Positions 17,458 to 26,471 of a stretch of DNA of 64,000 nt are shown here, in pieces. Position 1 is the stretch's first letter. Each line of letters starts with the position of its first letter. The notes beneath the pieces were generated by a model that saw only the letters and a list, made by a program, of their open reading frames with translations, did not search any database and was not told the DNA's origin. Origin of the DNA: Chryseobacterium phosphatilyticum (GTDB taxonomy: Bacteria > Bacteroidota > Bacteroidia > Flavobacteriales > Weeksellaceae); NCBI RefSeq assembly GCF_002899825.2, contig NZ_PPED02000001.1, positions 620,001 through 684,000 of the forward strand. Reading direction: 5' to 3'. Made by a program: the position numbers and the translations under genes.

Positions 17458-18858
17458 ATGAAAAAAATATATATTCCCCTTCTTTCTTTTCTGTTGTTGC
17501 AGTCATGTTCATCAGATCTTTTAAATACATCTCCTGAAAGTATTAAACAAACTAATAATTTCTATAAAGACGAAGCACAGTTAGAACAGGGTGTCAATGC
17601 CGTATATGGTTCATTGCAATACATCGGACAGTATCAACTTGCAATGCCTGCAATTGGTGAACTTCCTTCCGATAATACTTATGATGAAGTGCCTGCCAAT
17701 GATAGTTTTACTTACGGGGAACTTGATTTTTTTACCATTCAGCCTAATAATTCTTTGCTTGCCAGTACCTGGAAAGAAAACTATATGGGAATTCAACAGG
17801 CCAACATTGTTTTAAACAGAATCGGAAACGTCGTTATGAGTCAATCCCAAAAGAATATCCGAACAGGTGAAGTAAAGTTTTTAAGAGCACTCATGTATTT
17901 TAATATGGTTCGGATTTTTGGTGATGTTCCTCTTGTTACCAAAGAAAGTGTGAATGTCAATGACTATTTCGGACAAGGAAGAACTTCTGCAGAAACGGTA
18001 TATGATTTTATTGAATCTGAGCTCAAAGATGCTATTCCTTTACTTCCTGAAAACACATCTCAAAAAGGAAGAGTAACAAAGGGGGCAGCTCTGGGAACTC
18101 TTGGGAAAGTTTTAATTACCAGAAATAAATATAATGAAGCATTGCCTTATCTGAAACAGGTTGAAAGCCTGAGTTACAGCTTGCTACCAGATGTTGCTAA
18201 GATATTTGATGTGACCAATAAAAATAACGCTGAGATTATTTTTGATGTGCAGTTTGCTTCAGGATTAAACGGAAATTCAGAAGGAAGTCAGGCCTATCAG
18301 ATGTTCAGCCCTTCAGGATTTTCTCCAGGAGCAAAAGGGCATAATCTGCCAACAAAAGAGATTTATAATCTTTTTACCACCGGTGACAAAAGAAGAGATG
18401 CTTATATTGGCTTAACAAATAATGGTATTCCCTACTCTAAAAAACTAACGAAACCATCTACCGCTCCTGCTGATGGCGGAAGTAATATTGTTGTTCTCCG
18501 TTTAGCAGATATATATCTTCTTATAGCCGAATGTTATGCAAAAGCCAATGATCCGCTGAATGCAAATATATACGTCAATAAAGTTAAAAACAGAGCTGGG
18601 CTTTCTTCTGTTGATATTACCAGCCAAACTCAGCTTTTGGATGAAATTGCTTTGGAAAGGCGAAAAGAACTGATAGGCGAAGGACATCGGTGGTTTGATC
18701 TGGTAAGGACAGGAAAGGCAATTCAGGTGATGACTGCTCATTTTCAAAATACTCCCGGATACGGAACTGCGGCGATCAAATCCTATAATCTGGTTATGCC
18801 AATTCCTCAAAGTCAGATCAATACAGACCCGGCCATTAAACAAAATACCGGATACTAA
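17458..18858 (+). CDS. SusD/RagB-family surface lipoprotein
   Basis: 466 aa. The lipobox LLQSC places the lipidated Cys at residue 17, followed by SSDLLNTSPES, typical of exported SusD lipoproteins. The family's N-terminal part (NNFYKDEAQLEQGVNAVYGSL) and TPR-like helices are visible (VKFLRALMYFNMVRIFGDVPL). The C-terminal SusD segment shows LRLADIYLLIAECYAKANDP and ERRKELIGEGHRWFDLVRTG. The protein caps the SusC barrel and captures the ligand at the cell surface. It is 27 nt after SusC and 18 nt before the first GDPD, so all belong to one transcript. Confidence 0.95.
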   Translation: MKKIYIPLLSFLLLQSCSSDLLNTSPESIKQTNNFYKDEAQLEQGVNAVYGSLQYIGQYQLAMPAIGELPSDNTYDEVPANDSFTYGELDFFTIQPNNSLLASTWKENYMGIQQANIVLNRIGNVVMSQSQKNIRTGEVKFLRALMYFNMVRIFGDVPLVTKESVNVNDYFGQGRTSAETVYDFIESELKDAIPLLPENTSQKGRVTKGAALGTLGKVLITRNKYNEALPYLKQVESLSYSLLPDVAKIFDVTNKNNAEIIFDVQFASGLNGNSEGSQAYQMFSPSGFSPGAKGHNLPTKEIYNLFTTGDKRRDAYIGLTNNGIPYSKKLTKPSTAPADGGSNIVVLRLADIYLLIAECYAKANDPLNANIYVNKVKNRAGLSSVDITSQTQLLDEIALERRKELIGEGHRWFDLVRTGKAIQVMTAHFQNTPGYGTAAIKSYNLVMPIPQSQINTDPAIKQNTGY

Positions 18859-18876
18859 ACTCCAAGACTCATAAAA

Positions 18877-19806
18877 ATGAATTACAACAAAAATATCAAT
18901 ATTATGATTATTGCTTTGGTCATAGTATTCTCATCGTTTTTTTCTGCGCAATCCAATTATTTCAAACAAAGTATTCCGGAAAACAAGATTCTGGTAGTTG
19001 CCCATCGTGGTGATTGGCATAATTATCCCGAAAACTCTATTAAAGCTGTAGAAAGTTGTATAAAAATGGGAGTAGATATTGTAGAAATAGATATTCAGAA
19101 AACCAAAGATGGAAAACTGATTATCATGCACGATACTACGTTAAATCGTACAACCAATGGAAAAGGATTGATCTCGGCAACTAACTATAAGGACATTCAG
19201 TCTTTATCTCTTAAAAACGGAGCCGGAATGCCCGGTAGGGAAAAGATTCCGACTTTAGAAGAAATGCTCAATTTCATTAAAGGTAAAAGAATAATGCTGA
19301 ATCTTGACAAAGCCTGGGATTACCTCGATGAAACGATTGAAATTGTCAATAAAACCGGAACCCACGATCAGATTATTCTGAAAGGAAATAAAAAAGCTGA
19401 AATATTAAAAAAAGAAGTCGGAAATAAATTGAATAATATAGTTTATATGCCTATGGTTTGGCCTGAAGATTATAGTATTTATACAAGAGAAGAGGTTCTC
19501 AATCCTAAAAAATATGTAAATGATTTCTCAAAATCATTCCATCCTGCTGCTTACGAAGTCATTATAAAAAATGATACCCCAAAAGCCGATGAATTACTAC
19601 AATTAATCAAAAGTCAGAATTCCTTAATCTGGATCAATACGCTATGGGCTGAGTTATGTGCAGGTCATGATGATGATCTTGCCGATGAACATCCAGAAGA
19701 ACACTGGGGCTGGGCAATCAGAAAAGGAGCCAATATTATCCAGACAGATCGCCCTGAAAAACTGATTAAGTATTTACAATCTAAAAATATGAAGTATGAA
19801 AACTAA
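18877..19806 (+). CDS. Exported glycerophosphodiester phosphodiesterase family protein (copy 1)
   Basis: 309 aa with a signal peptide (1-24, ending FFSAQ). GDPD motifs are complete: His43-Arg44 in AHRGDWHNYPENS, Glu70 and Asp72 in VEIDIQKTKDGKL, and His85-Asp86 in MHDTTLNRTTNGKG. These residues bind Ca2+ or Mg2+ and catalyse hydrolysis of glycerophosphodiesters to glycerol 3-phosphate and an alcohol. The C-terminal half has WINTLWAELCAGHDDD, an acidic segment shared with copy 2, and the usual IIQTDRPEKLIKYL. It lies 18 nt after SusD and overlaps copy 2 by 11 nt, so it is co-translated with the SusCD transport system. The enzyme probably acts in the periplasm or at the surface on the imported substrate. 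Confidence 0.92.
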   Translation: MNYNKNINIMIIALVIVFSSFFSAQSNYFKQSIPENKILVVAHRGDWHNYPENSIKAVESCIKMGVDIVEIDIQKTKDGKLIIMHDTTLNRTTNGKGLISATNYKDIQSLSLKNGAGMPGREKIPTLEEMLNFIKGKRIMLNLDKAWDYLDETIEIVNKTGTHDQIILKGNKKAEILKKEVGNKLNNIVYMPMVWPEDYSIYTREEVLNPKKYVNDFSKSFHPAAYEVIIKNDTPKADELLQLIKSQNSLIWINTLWAELCAGHDDDLADEHPEEHWGWAIRKGANIIQTDRPEKLIKYLQSKNMKYEN

Positions 19807-20677
19807 AATCTTCCTTATCCTTATCGTATTTTTTTCGGAATTGTTTTTTGGGCAAAGTAAGATTTCATTGTCTGGTTTTCCTGATGATAAAGTAATGGTA
19901 ATCGCCCATCGGGCAGATTGGCGCGAAGCTCCTGAAAATTCAATTCCCGCCATTAAAAAGGCAATTGAGAAGGGGGTAAATATGGTAGAAATAGATCTGG
20001 CTCTTACCAAAGACAACGTACTTATCTTAATGCATGATAAAACAATTGACAGAACGACTACCGGTAAAGGAAGTCCTTCTGACTATACAATTGAGGAAAT
20101 TAAAAAATTATTCCTGAGAGATGGATTAGGAGTTCCTACAGAAATGAAAGTTCCTACTTTAAGTGAGGTTCTGGATGTAACGGATGGAAAAATTTTTATT
20201 AATCTTGATAAAGCCTTTGATTATTTTGATCTCGTCTACCCTATTTTGAAAGAAAAAAAAATGTTTGATCAGGTTCTTTTTAAGGGAACAGCAACTTACG
20301 ACGAGTTCAATAAAAAATACGGAAAAATAAAAGATGAGATTCATTATATGCCCATTGTAAGGTTAGGATCCGGAGAAGACTGGTCAAAAATCAACGGATA
20401 CCTAAAAAATCATAAAATATATGGTTTCGAATTTACCATAGGTCCTGATGAAAATTACCTGATTAACTTTAAAGAAATTCAGAAGAGTAAAATTAAAATT
20501 TGGGTGAATTCTATGTGGCCCCAACTTTGTGCAGGTCATAATGATGATAAGATTTTTGAAAATCCTGATGTTTACAACTGGTATCCGGATCATCATGTTA
20601 ATATGATACAAACTGACAGACCTAAAGAATTAATTAATTTTTTAAAAAAGAAAAATCTTTACTTTTTAAACGAGTAG
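19796..20677 (+). CDS. Exported glycerophosphodiester phosphodiesterase family protein (copy 2)
   Basis: 293 aa, signal peptide 1-20 (ending LFFGQ). Catalytic positions are His38-Arg39 (AHRADWREAPENS), Glu65 and Asp67 (VEIDLALTKDN), His80-Asp81 (MHDKTIDRTTTGKG). The Gly of the usual HRG motif is Ala here. It shares WVNSMWPQLCAGHNDDK and MIQTDRPKELINFL with copy 1. The ATG lies inside the end of copy 1 (11-nt overlap in another frame), pointing to translational coupling. Divergence between the copies suggests different head-group preference. A strong terminator follows 36 nt after the stop. Confidence 0.92.
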   Translation: MKTKIFLILIVFFSELFFGQSKISLSGFPDDKVMVIAHRADWREAPENSIPAIKKAIEKGVNMVEIDLALTKDNVLILMHDKTIDRTTTGKGSPSDYTIEEIKKLFLRDGLGVPTEMKVPTLSEVLDVTDGKIFINLDKAFDYFDLVYPILKEKKMFDQVLFKGTATYDEFNKKYGKIKDEIHYMPIVRLGSGEDWSKINGYLKNHKIYGFEFTIGPDENYLINFKEIQKSKIKIWVNSMWPQLCAGHNDDKIFENPDVYNWYPDHHVNMIQTDRPKELINFLKKKNLYFLNE

Positions 20678-20712
20678 ATATTATTCAATACATACAATCT
20701 GTAAAACAAATT

Positions 20713-20752
20713 AAAAGTTATCTGTTTTTTTCTTAAAACAGATAACTTTTTT
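20713..20752 (+). terminator. Rho-independent terminator ending the sigma-FecR-SusCD-GDPD unit
   Basis: A 16-bp perfect stem (20713-20728 with 20735-20750, core AGTTATCTG/CAGATAACT) has a 6-nt TTTCTT loop and ends in a T-run (20747-20752). It separates the SusCD-GDPD transcript from the third GDPD gene. Confidence 0.92.
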
Positions 20753-20807
20753 AATTATAAACAATTGATAAACAATATGTTATTAATTAAATTTAATATA
20801 AAATTAA

Positions 20808-20837
20808 TTCAACAACGTGTGATAAATTATATATTTA
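20808..20837 (+). promoter_or_regulatory. Candidate promoter for the third GDPD gene
   Basis: TATATTTA (20830-20837) differs from the Bacteroidetes -7 box TAnnTTTG by one base. TTC at 20808-20810 sits 19 nt upstream, where TTG is expected. It lies after the terminator and 30 nt before the preferred ATG at 20867. Confidence 0.4.
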
Positions 20838-20866
20838 CGTCCAAGTACAAATTAAAATTTTTTAAT

Positions 20867-22000
20867 ATGAAACTATTAACATTTTTCAGAAACGGAATCT
20901 TAAAAAGCTCATTTGCTTTGATTCTTTACGTAGGAACAACTCAGCATGCTCATGCTCAGGGCTTCTATACGACAACAACACCACCAACGACCGCCAGACC
21001 CAGTTTGGATAAATTGAGGGCTACACTATTGGACGGAAATAAAAATCCCGGCTATGTATTCCTTGCACTCCACAGGGCAGCCTGGATTGACGGAACGCCA
21101 GAAAACTCTGTTGTTGCAGTAGCAAAAGCAGCCAACAACCGCAACGTAGATATGATCGAAATTGATCTCAAAACAAGTAAAGATGGAAAAGTGTATCTAA
21201 TGCATGATGATTATCTTCAGCGTACTACCAATTTCCTGGATATGTACCCAAATACTTACGGAACAGGAAAAGATAATTATGGAAAAGCAAGTGAATATTC
21301 CTGGAATGAATTATCCAGCTTGAGATTGAAGAATGAAGAAAAAACTTATACCAATGAAAAGATCCCTCTCTTGCAGGATGCTATTACTATTGCTTTGGGA
21401 GCAGGGGTTTTTCTCCAGCTTGACATTAATGATGATATAACCTTTCGGCAAGCGATGAAAGTGGTACAGGCTGCAAACGCCTTTTCAGTAGTCATGTTTA
21501 AAGGGAATAAGACACCTAAACAGTTTATCCCTTTCTTTAATTTGTTGACAGAAGCTCAGAAAAAACAAATCATTTTTGCTCCCTTTATAAAGCCCGATTC
21601 AACTCCTGATGATGCTACAACCGCAGACCCAATGAAGTTTTATGAACAATGGGAAACCTGGAGAAAAGCAAACCCCGCTTATACCGGAGTGGCAGGTTTG
21701 TATGAAATGGTATTCAGAACCCCTGCAGATACAAATCTTTTTCAAGTAGCACAGAAAATAAGAGCCGGAGGAAAGAGAACCGGTATATTCTCTGCACAAC
21801 CGGAATATTATAAGGGTCGATATATCGGAAACGTCAATATCAATCAATGTTGCGCTAATAATCCTGAAAATGACAGAAGAGGAGATTTTGATTTTATTCT
21901 TGCTCCTAATAACAACAAAAATGCAGGAATCAATGGTTACATTATTACAGATGAAGTAACTACATTTTTAGAATTTTTCCCAAACAGAATAATTCAATAA
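20867..22000 (+). CDS. Exported glycerophosphodiester phosphodiesterase family protein (copy 3, divergent)
   Basis: 377 aa from the ATG at 20867, which gives a clean signal peptide (MKLLTFFRNG..., ending QHAHAQ). The frame also opens at TTG 20765, but that adds 34 residues before the signal peptide and covers the likely promoter. Catalytic positions are His69-Arg70 (LHRAAWIDGTPENS), Glu98 and Asp100 (MIEIDLKTSKDGK), His113-Asp114 (MHDDYLQRT). An insertion after this motif (DMYPNTYGTGKDNYGKAS) and a different C-terminus (NINQCCANNPENDRRG) set it apart from copies 1 and 2, which carry LCAGHxDD instead. It is transcribed separately and followed by a T9SS-sorted protein. Probably another phosphodiester specificity of the same scavenging locus. 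Confidence 0.88.
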   Translation: MKLLTFFRNGILKSSFALILYVGTTQHAHAQGFYTTTTPPTTARPSLDKLRATLLDGNKNPGYVFLALHRAAWIDGTPENSVVAVAKAANNRNVDMIEIDLKTSKDGKVYLMHDDYLQRTTNFLDMYPNTYGTGKDNYGKASEYSWNELSSLRLKNEEKTYTNEKIPLLQDAITIALGAGVFLQLDINDDITFRQAMKVVQAANAFSVVMFKGNKTPKQFIPFFNLLTEAQKKQIIFAPFIKPDSTPDDATTADPMKFYEQWETWRKANPAYTGVAGLYEMVFRTPADTNLFQVAQKIRAGGKRTGIFSAQPEYYKGRYIGNVNINQCCANNPENDRRGDFDFILAPNNNKNAGINGYIITDEVTTFLEFFPNRIIQ

Positions 22001-22053
22001 ATACAGTGAAAATAAAAACAATTAAACTATTCATCAACCTTAAAATATTTTTT

Positions 22054-24243
22054 ATGAGACCTACTTCAATTTCTCAAAAGAATAATTCTTTTTTGACAGG
22101 AACAAAATCAGTTTTGTCATTGGATAAATTTCTGTTTTTTTTGATTCTATTTCTTGCAGAGCATCAGCTCTATTCGCAGGAAGTCTTTGATAATACCGCT
22201 ACAGGAGCATATTCTGTAAACTCGCAGGTTGCCAATTTATATGATCTTTCGTACGGTAGTTCTTCATCCTGGCAAAATGATTTTAAGAATCCCAACAATT
22301 CCGCTTATAAACTACAAGGAAATGCAAATACTGGTATAGCCGACCGATTTGGAAACCCATCTCAGGCAATATTTTTTAACGGGTATCAGAACCTGATCAT
22401 CCCACCTGTTGTTGTCAAAGATATCATAAGCAATAATAAGGGGTTTTCTGTTTCCGCCTGGGTAAAAATACCCGAGAACGGAAAGGATTGTCAGATTTTA
22501 AGTTTTACCAATCCATCTAATGGAAACAGAGAAGATATTCAGCTCAGAATAAAAGAGGGTTATTTTCAGATCTTAAAATACTCCAGTGTTGCTCAGAAAA
22601 AAGTGGTACTGGGCCAAGCACGCTATAAAATCAGCTATTATAATGACAACACCCAACAAGAGATATTTCCTGGACCAGATGAATATGGTGCAGGATATGT
22701 TTACTTTATGTTAAGTTCAGATAAAAATGCAACCCGATTGTATTTTAGTCGTCCGGGAGGTCGTTTATATGCAAATTACTTTTGGTTTGGTCTGTCTGAT
22801 GTTCTTTCCAATACTCAAAATATTACTTTTGGTACAGTAAATAATCAACAGGGGCCTATTATTAGTGCCGTCGATGATATTATGGTCTACAAAGAAATGC
22901 TCACTCCTGAATTAGCCAATAACCACTTTCTTGTTCAGTCTCCTCTTTATCCTTCCAGATCTTATATTGTAAGAAATTATCAGAATAAACCTATTGCTCC
23001 CGAAGGAAATACCTATAACGACGGCTATATAAAAGCTATATCATCTTTTGATCCCTATGAAGGAATATATGGTGGGGCAAGATGGTTTTTACCTGCCAGA
23101 AAATTCTCTGGTAATAAAGGGCTTATCAGCTTCCTTAATGCAAAATCGTTTAAACCTATTGCCAGATGGAATGCCAATTCAGGAAATTATTTTTATCAGG
23201 ACAATGCAGACCATGGCAGTGAAAGGGAGCTGTTTGAACCTAATCATATTACTGGAAATCCTAATAATCTTATTGATGCAAAACAACAATCCTTTACTTT
23301 TCTTTCCAATGAGTATAGATCAAATAATTATCAACTGGGTTTTTCAGGGAATGACCTGTATTTGCAATACCCTAATAAACCTGATGATAATTGGTCTATC
23401 CAAGGTTCATTCAACAGTTCTATCAGAGAAAGATTTGCCCCGGTTAGTGAAAAAGGAATACGATTTATAAATTTTGGTACTAAACAAAGTATGGATTTTT
23501 ACAATTCAAGTGGGTCCAATTATTACCTGATTCAAAGTTCTTCTGGTTTTGAGGCTTTATCTTTGATAAAGACAAACTCCGGTTTTGCTGATACAGACAG
23601 TAAATATGGATATGAAAATTATGCATTCGGTAATATGAGCAAATCTTCAAGGGTAGCCCTTAAAGGAGGATCAAAAAGTACAACAGAACAAGATTATCTG
23701 TGGTTTGATATTGCTAATCAGGCAAATTTCCAGTTGGCTTATGTCAAGGATGATCCCAATGGAAAACCTTTGTACCTTATAAGACTGGGAAATGGTTATG
23801 GTGCCAGGATTCTTATTCCAAATTATACTACAGGTGGCTATACTTATGTTACACAAAACTCTATCAATGAAGACGGTGCAAGCTATCCTAATAATTACCT
23901 TTGGACTGCAAATATTATATATGCTGACGAGAATAGTGATATCATAGTGGCAAGAAAAATCAGTGAGAGTTCCAAAAACATTGAAGTACAAGCTTTAAAT
24001 GTTTACCCTAATCCTGTAAAAGACAATGCCACCGTAGAGTATACATTATCTCAATCTGGCTCTGTAAAGATTTATATTACAAATACAAATGGTGTGCTTG
24101 TAACTGTATTAAAAGAGGGTATTAATAACAAAGGAACTTATAAGGAATCTTTGAATACGTCAGGTTGGACTTCCGGAGTATATATTTGTGTTTTTCAAGT
24201 TGAAGGAAAATCTATAGTCACCAAAAAAATCATCGTACAATAA
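22054..24243 (+). CDS. LamG-like surface protein with T9SS type A sorting domain
   Basis: 729 aa from ATG 22054; a GTG at 22006 would add 16 residues. A hydrophobic segment (FLFFLILFLAEHQLYSQ) forms a signal peptide with a long N-region. A concanavalin-like/LamG segment follows (about 85-290, GFSVSAWVKIPENGKDCQIL). The middle third is unrecognised, rich in Tyr, Asn and Gly. The last about 80 residues are a type IX secretion sorting domain: LNVYPNPVKDNATVEY, the SGSVKIYITNTNG repeat and SGVYICVFQVEGKSIVTKKI. It should be exported through the T9SS and attached to or released from the surface. Starting right after GDPD copy 3, it may bind the same glycan or phosphodiester polymer. Precise function unknown. 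Confidence 0.82.
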   Translation: MRPTSISQKNNSFLTGTKSVLSLDKFLFFLILFLAEHQLYSQEVFDNTATGAYSVNSQVANLYDLSYGSSSSWQNDFKNPNNSAYKLQGNANTGIADRFGNPSQAIFFNGYQNLIIPPVVVKDIISNNKGFSVSAWVKIPENGKDCQILSFTNPSNGNREDIQLRIKEGYFQILKYSSVAQKKVVLGQARYKISYYNDNTQQEIFPGPDEYGAGYVYFMLSSDKNATRLYFSRPGGRLYANYFWFGLSDVLSNTQNITFGTVNNQQGPIISAVDDIMVYKEMLTPELANNHFLVQSPLYPSRSYIVRNYQNKPIAPEGNTYNDGYIKAISSFDPYEGIYGGARWFLPARKFSGNKGLISFLNAKSFKPIARWNANSGNYFYQDNADHGSERELFEPNHITGNPNNLIDAKQQSFTFLSNEYRSNNYQLGFSGNDLYLQYPNKPDDNWSIQGSFNSSIRERFAPVSEKGIRFINFGTKQSMDFYNSSGSNYYLIQSSSGFEALSLIKTNSGFADTDSKYGYENYAFGNMSKSSRVALKGGSKSTTEQDYLWFDIANQANFQLAYVKDDPNGKPLYLIRLGNGYGARILIPNYTTGGYTYVTQNSINEDGASYPNNYLWTANIIYADENSDIIVARKISESSKNIEVQALNVYPNPVKDNATVEYTLSQSGSVKIYITNTNGVLVTVLKEGINNKGTYKESLNTSGWTSGVYICVFQVEGKSIVTKKIIVQ

Positions 24244-24365
24244 TTTGAGCTTACCGATAGAAAAATAGATTTTTTATATGAGAGTATCGCAGTTAAAGAA
24301 TATGGGTTGAAAAATTATGTAAATGAAAGCCCTTCCTGTATACAGAATATAGAAAAATTTAATAA

Positions 24366-24400
24366 AAGAAGCCGTTTCACGATTTGTGAGACGGCTTCTT
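24366..24400. terminator. Hairpin between convergent genes, probable terminator
   Basis: AAGAAGCCGTTTCAC (24366-24380) pairs with GTGAGACGGCTTCTT (24386-24400) across a GATTT loop, with a single G-T wobble. It lies between the convergent LamG/T9SS gene and the 601-aa gene. The T-run is weak, so efficiency is uncertain. Confidence 0.6.
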
Positions 24401-24417
24401 GTGATTATAAAAAACAC

Positions 24418-26223
24418 TTATTTGTCAATATGAGGAATCTCAATGGCTATTAGCGCCAGTTTACATTCCTGTAGTTGAAGATTTATGGTTGGTAAGCTGT
24501 TTTTGAAGAAAGAAGATTTTGCAAACAAGTTGTGATAATACTCAATTCCTTCAAGTATATTGCTTCTGAATGTATTCCATTTCTTTGTTTGGGAATAGGT
24601 CATCAAAGATGAATCAGAGATTTCTTTTTTCAGATAATCAATATACATTTTCAGCTCATTGATAAACATATGAGGACGTTGGTTATCCGAAAGAATATTG
24701 ACATTTCCATAGATATGTTGTATCATCTCAGAAAGCGAAACTTCTTTATCAAAAAAAGCCAGATTAGGGCCCGGACAAATAACAACTCCCTGTTTTTCAC
24801 CTTTCATCTTAATATTCTGTTCCATATAAGCTGAATTAACAAGCCCAACACATAGACAGGCTTTATCTGTAATTCCAGCTTTTCTTTTATCAAACTCCTC
24901 TGCTGTTAGTATTTTTTTGTCAGCATAGAGTTCTTTCAGTTTAATATCCTGGTATTTTTTTGACGCCGTACATATTCCCTCCGGGGAAAATTCTTTACTC
25001 AATGCCAGCAATTTCTTCGGACATGCACTTCCATATCTGCCTTTCGCTTCCTTTTCAGTTTTAAGTTTTTCGTTAGAAGTTCCTTTTATTGTATTAAAAG
25101 GGACTCCCAATGGCGAAATATGGCTCAGATAAAGATCTTCTTGTTTTGATTGCATAAGAAGACTTCTTGTTTCAGTATCTACAGATGTTGCTTCAGGAAC
25201 CAGTAAAAATGGGGAGCCCCATCCAATACTATCGGTATGATAATGGCTGAGCAGGAATTGATGTTCTTCAGAGGTTCCTACCCCACCTTGTACAGTAATT
25301 TTCATTTCCAGGGGTTCAGAAACTAAGGGCTTCCCTTTTTGTTCCAGTGCATTAACCATTAAAGCATGTGCTGATTGAATCAGTTCATGCTTTTTTTGTT
25401 TAAATTCTTCCATGATCGGACCAAGAAGCATTCCTTCTGTAGCAAATGCGTGCCCTCCACAGTTTAATCCTGATTCAATTCTGTATTCTGATACCCACAA
25501 TCCTTTTTTAGCCAAAAAATTTCCCTGAATCATTGCGGAACGGAAATCACTTACTTTAAGAATAATTTTCTTTTTAATCATTCCCTGTTCATCAGGAAAG
25601 AAGTCTTCAAATTCCTCCATATAATTATAGAGACGAGGATTCATCCCTGCTGAAAGAACCACAGAAGAAGATATTTTACTATGAGCAAATCCGCGAAGTG
25701 AAGCATGGGCATCATTGTACGTAACCGGAAGCTGCTCTTTTTTGTAATAGTTATCTTTATCCACCTTAGTCATGATATTAACATCAATACTTCCGGGTGC
25801 TAAGTTGGATTCAATGAAACTTTTGAGCTGACTACCCCAGTTATTTTTTTGATTGATAAAGGATTGAAGGCTATTTTTTAAATCAGATGTATTAGGCAGC
25901 ATCGCAATAAAGTCCTTTAGCGTTTCTTTATTTTTACTGATTTCCTGCTTAAATGTTTCAAATTTTTCATTGACGATATCATCCACCATATCAAGATAGG
26001 CAGTGATTCTCTTTGCTCTGTAATCTTCTGTTTTGGTGGAAATCTCCAGATAGTTGAGATTAAACTTTTGATTATAAAAGTTTTTCATCTTTTCCAGAAT
26101 TTCATCATCAATGATCGAAATCACAGAAGAAATTCCATATTGGGCAACACGAATAGGGCTGTCTATAGTATAGGCCAGACCCATTACCGGAATATGGAAG
26201 TTGTGTAACGGTTTAGTTGTCAT
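24418..26223 (-). CDS. Unrecognised large protein resembling nitronate monooxygenase-type TIM barrels, with Cys-rich C-terminus
   Basis: 601 aa, no signal peptide or membrane span. I do not recognise a named family. Three segments resemble nitronate monooxygenase/PfaD-like FMN barrels: the start IPVMGLAYTIDSPIRVAQYG, the mid-protein GLNCGGHAFATEG (about 252-264, like the EAGGH motif) and ITVQGGVGTSEEH with WGSPFLLVPEAT (about 306-345, like the phosphate-binding GGI/GTRF strand). Residues about 400-482 hold spread cysteines (SACPKK, GICTAS, ACLCVG, VICPGP) that could bind a metal or Fe-S centre. A long helical insert lies at about 50-150. The gene stands alone, convergent with the LamG gene. 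An oxidoreductase is likely, but the assignment is inference. Confidence 0.6.
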   Translation of the reverse strand: MTTKPLHNFHIPVMGLAYTIDSPIRVAQYGISSVISIIDDEILEKMKNFYNQKFNLNYLEISTKTEDYRAKRITAYLDMVDDIVNEKFETFKQEISKNKETLKDFIAMLPNTSDLKNSLQSFINQKNNWGSQLKSFIESNLAPGSIDVNIMTKVDKDNYYKKEQLPVTYNDAHASLRGFAHSKISSSVVLSAGMNPRLYNYMEEFEDFFPDEQGMIKKKIILKVSDFRSAMIQGNFLAKKGLWVSEYRIESGLNCGGHAFATEGMLLGPIMEEFKQKKHELIQSAHALMVNALEQKGKPLVSEPLEMKITVQGGVGTSEEHQFLLSHYHTDSIGWGSPFLLVPEATSVDTETRSLLMQSKQEDLYLSHISPLGVPFNTIKGTSNEKLKTEKEAKGRYGSACPKKLLALSKEFSPEGICTASKKYQDIKLKELYADKKILTAEEFDKRKAGITDKACLCVGLVNSAYMEQNIKMKGEKQGVVICPGPNLAFFDKEVSLSEMIQHIYGNVNILSDNQRPHMFINELKMYIDYLKKEISDSSLMTYSQTKKWNTFRSNILEGIEYYHNLFAKSSFFKNSLPTINLQLQECKLALIAIEIPHIDK

Positions 26224-26402
26224 TATGTTTGAATAAAAGTTTCTTATTAATGCAACTAAAAATTCCTAAAACTAATTCACTGCTTAAAAATATTATTTTA
26301 AAATCAATTATGCATCGGATAATATATTTAATATTGAAAATATGCCAAATATCATTTGAAGGTTTGTCTTATTGAGAGCATCCGATACATCATCCTGCAT
26401 GA

Positions 26403-26451
26403 TAAAAGCCAGGGTTTTGTTTATTGTACATGATAAACAAAACCCTGGCTT
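26403..26451 (-). terminator. Rho-independent terminator of the CusAB-type operon
   Basis: A 19-bp perfect stem (26406-26424 with 26433-26451, core GCCAGGGTTTTG) and 8-nt loop read, on the minus strand, into TTTT. It lies 21 nt after the stop codon of the adaptor gene. Confidence 0.88.
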
Positions 26452-26471
26452 GAAAAATATTTCACAGATTA

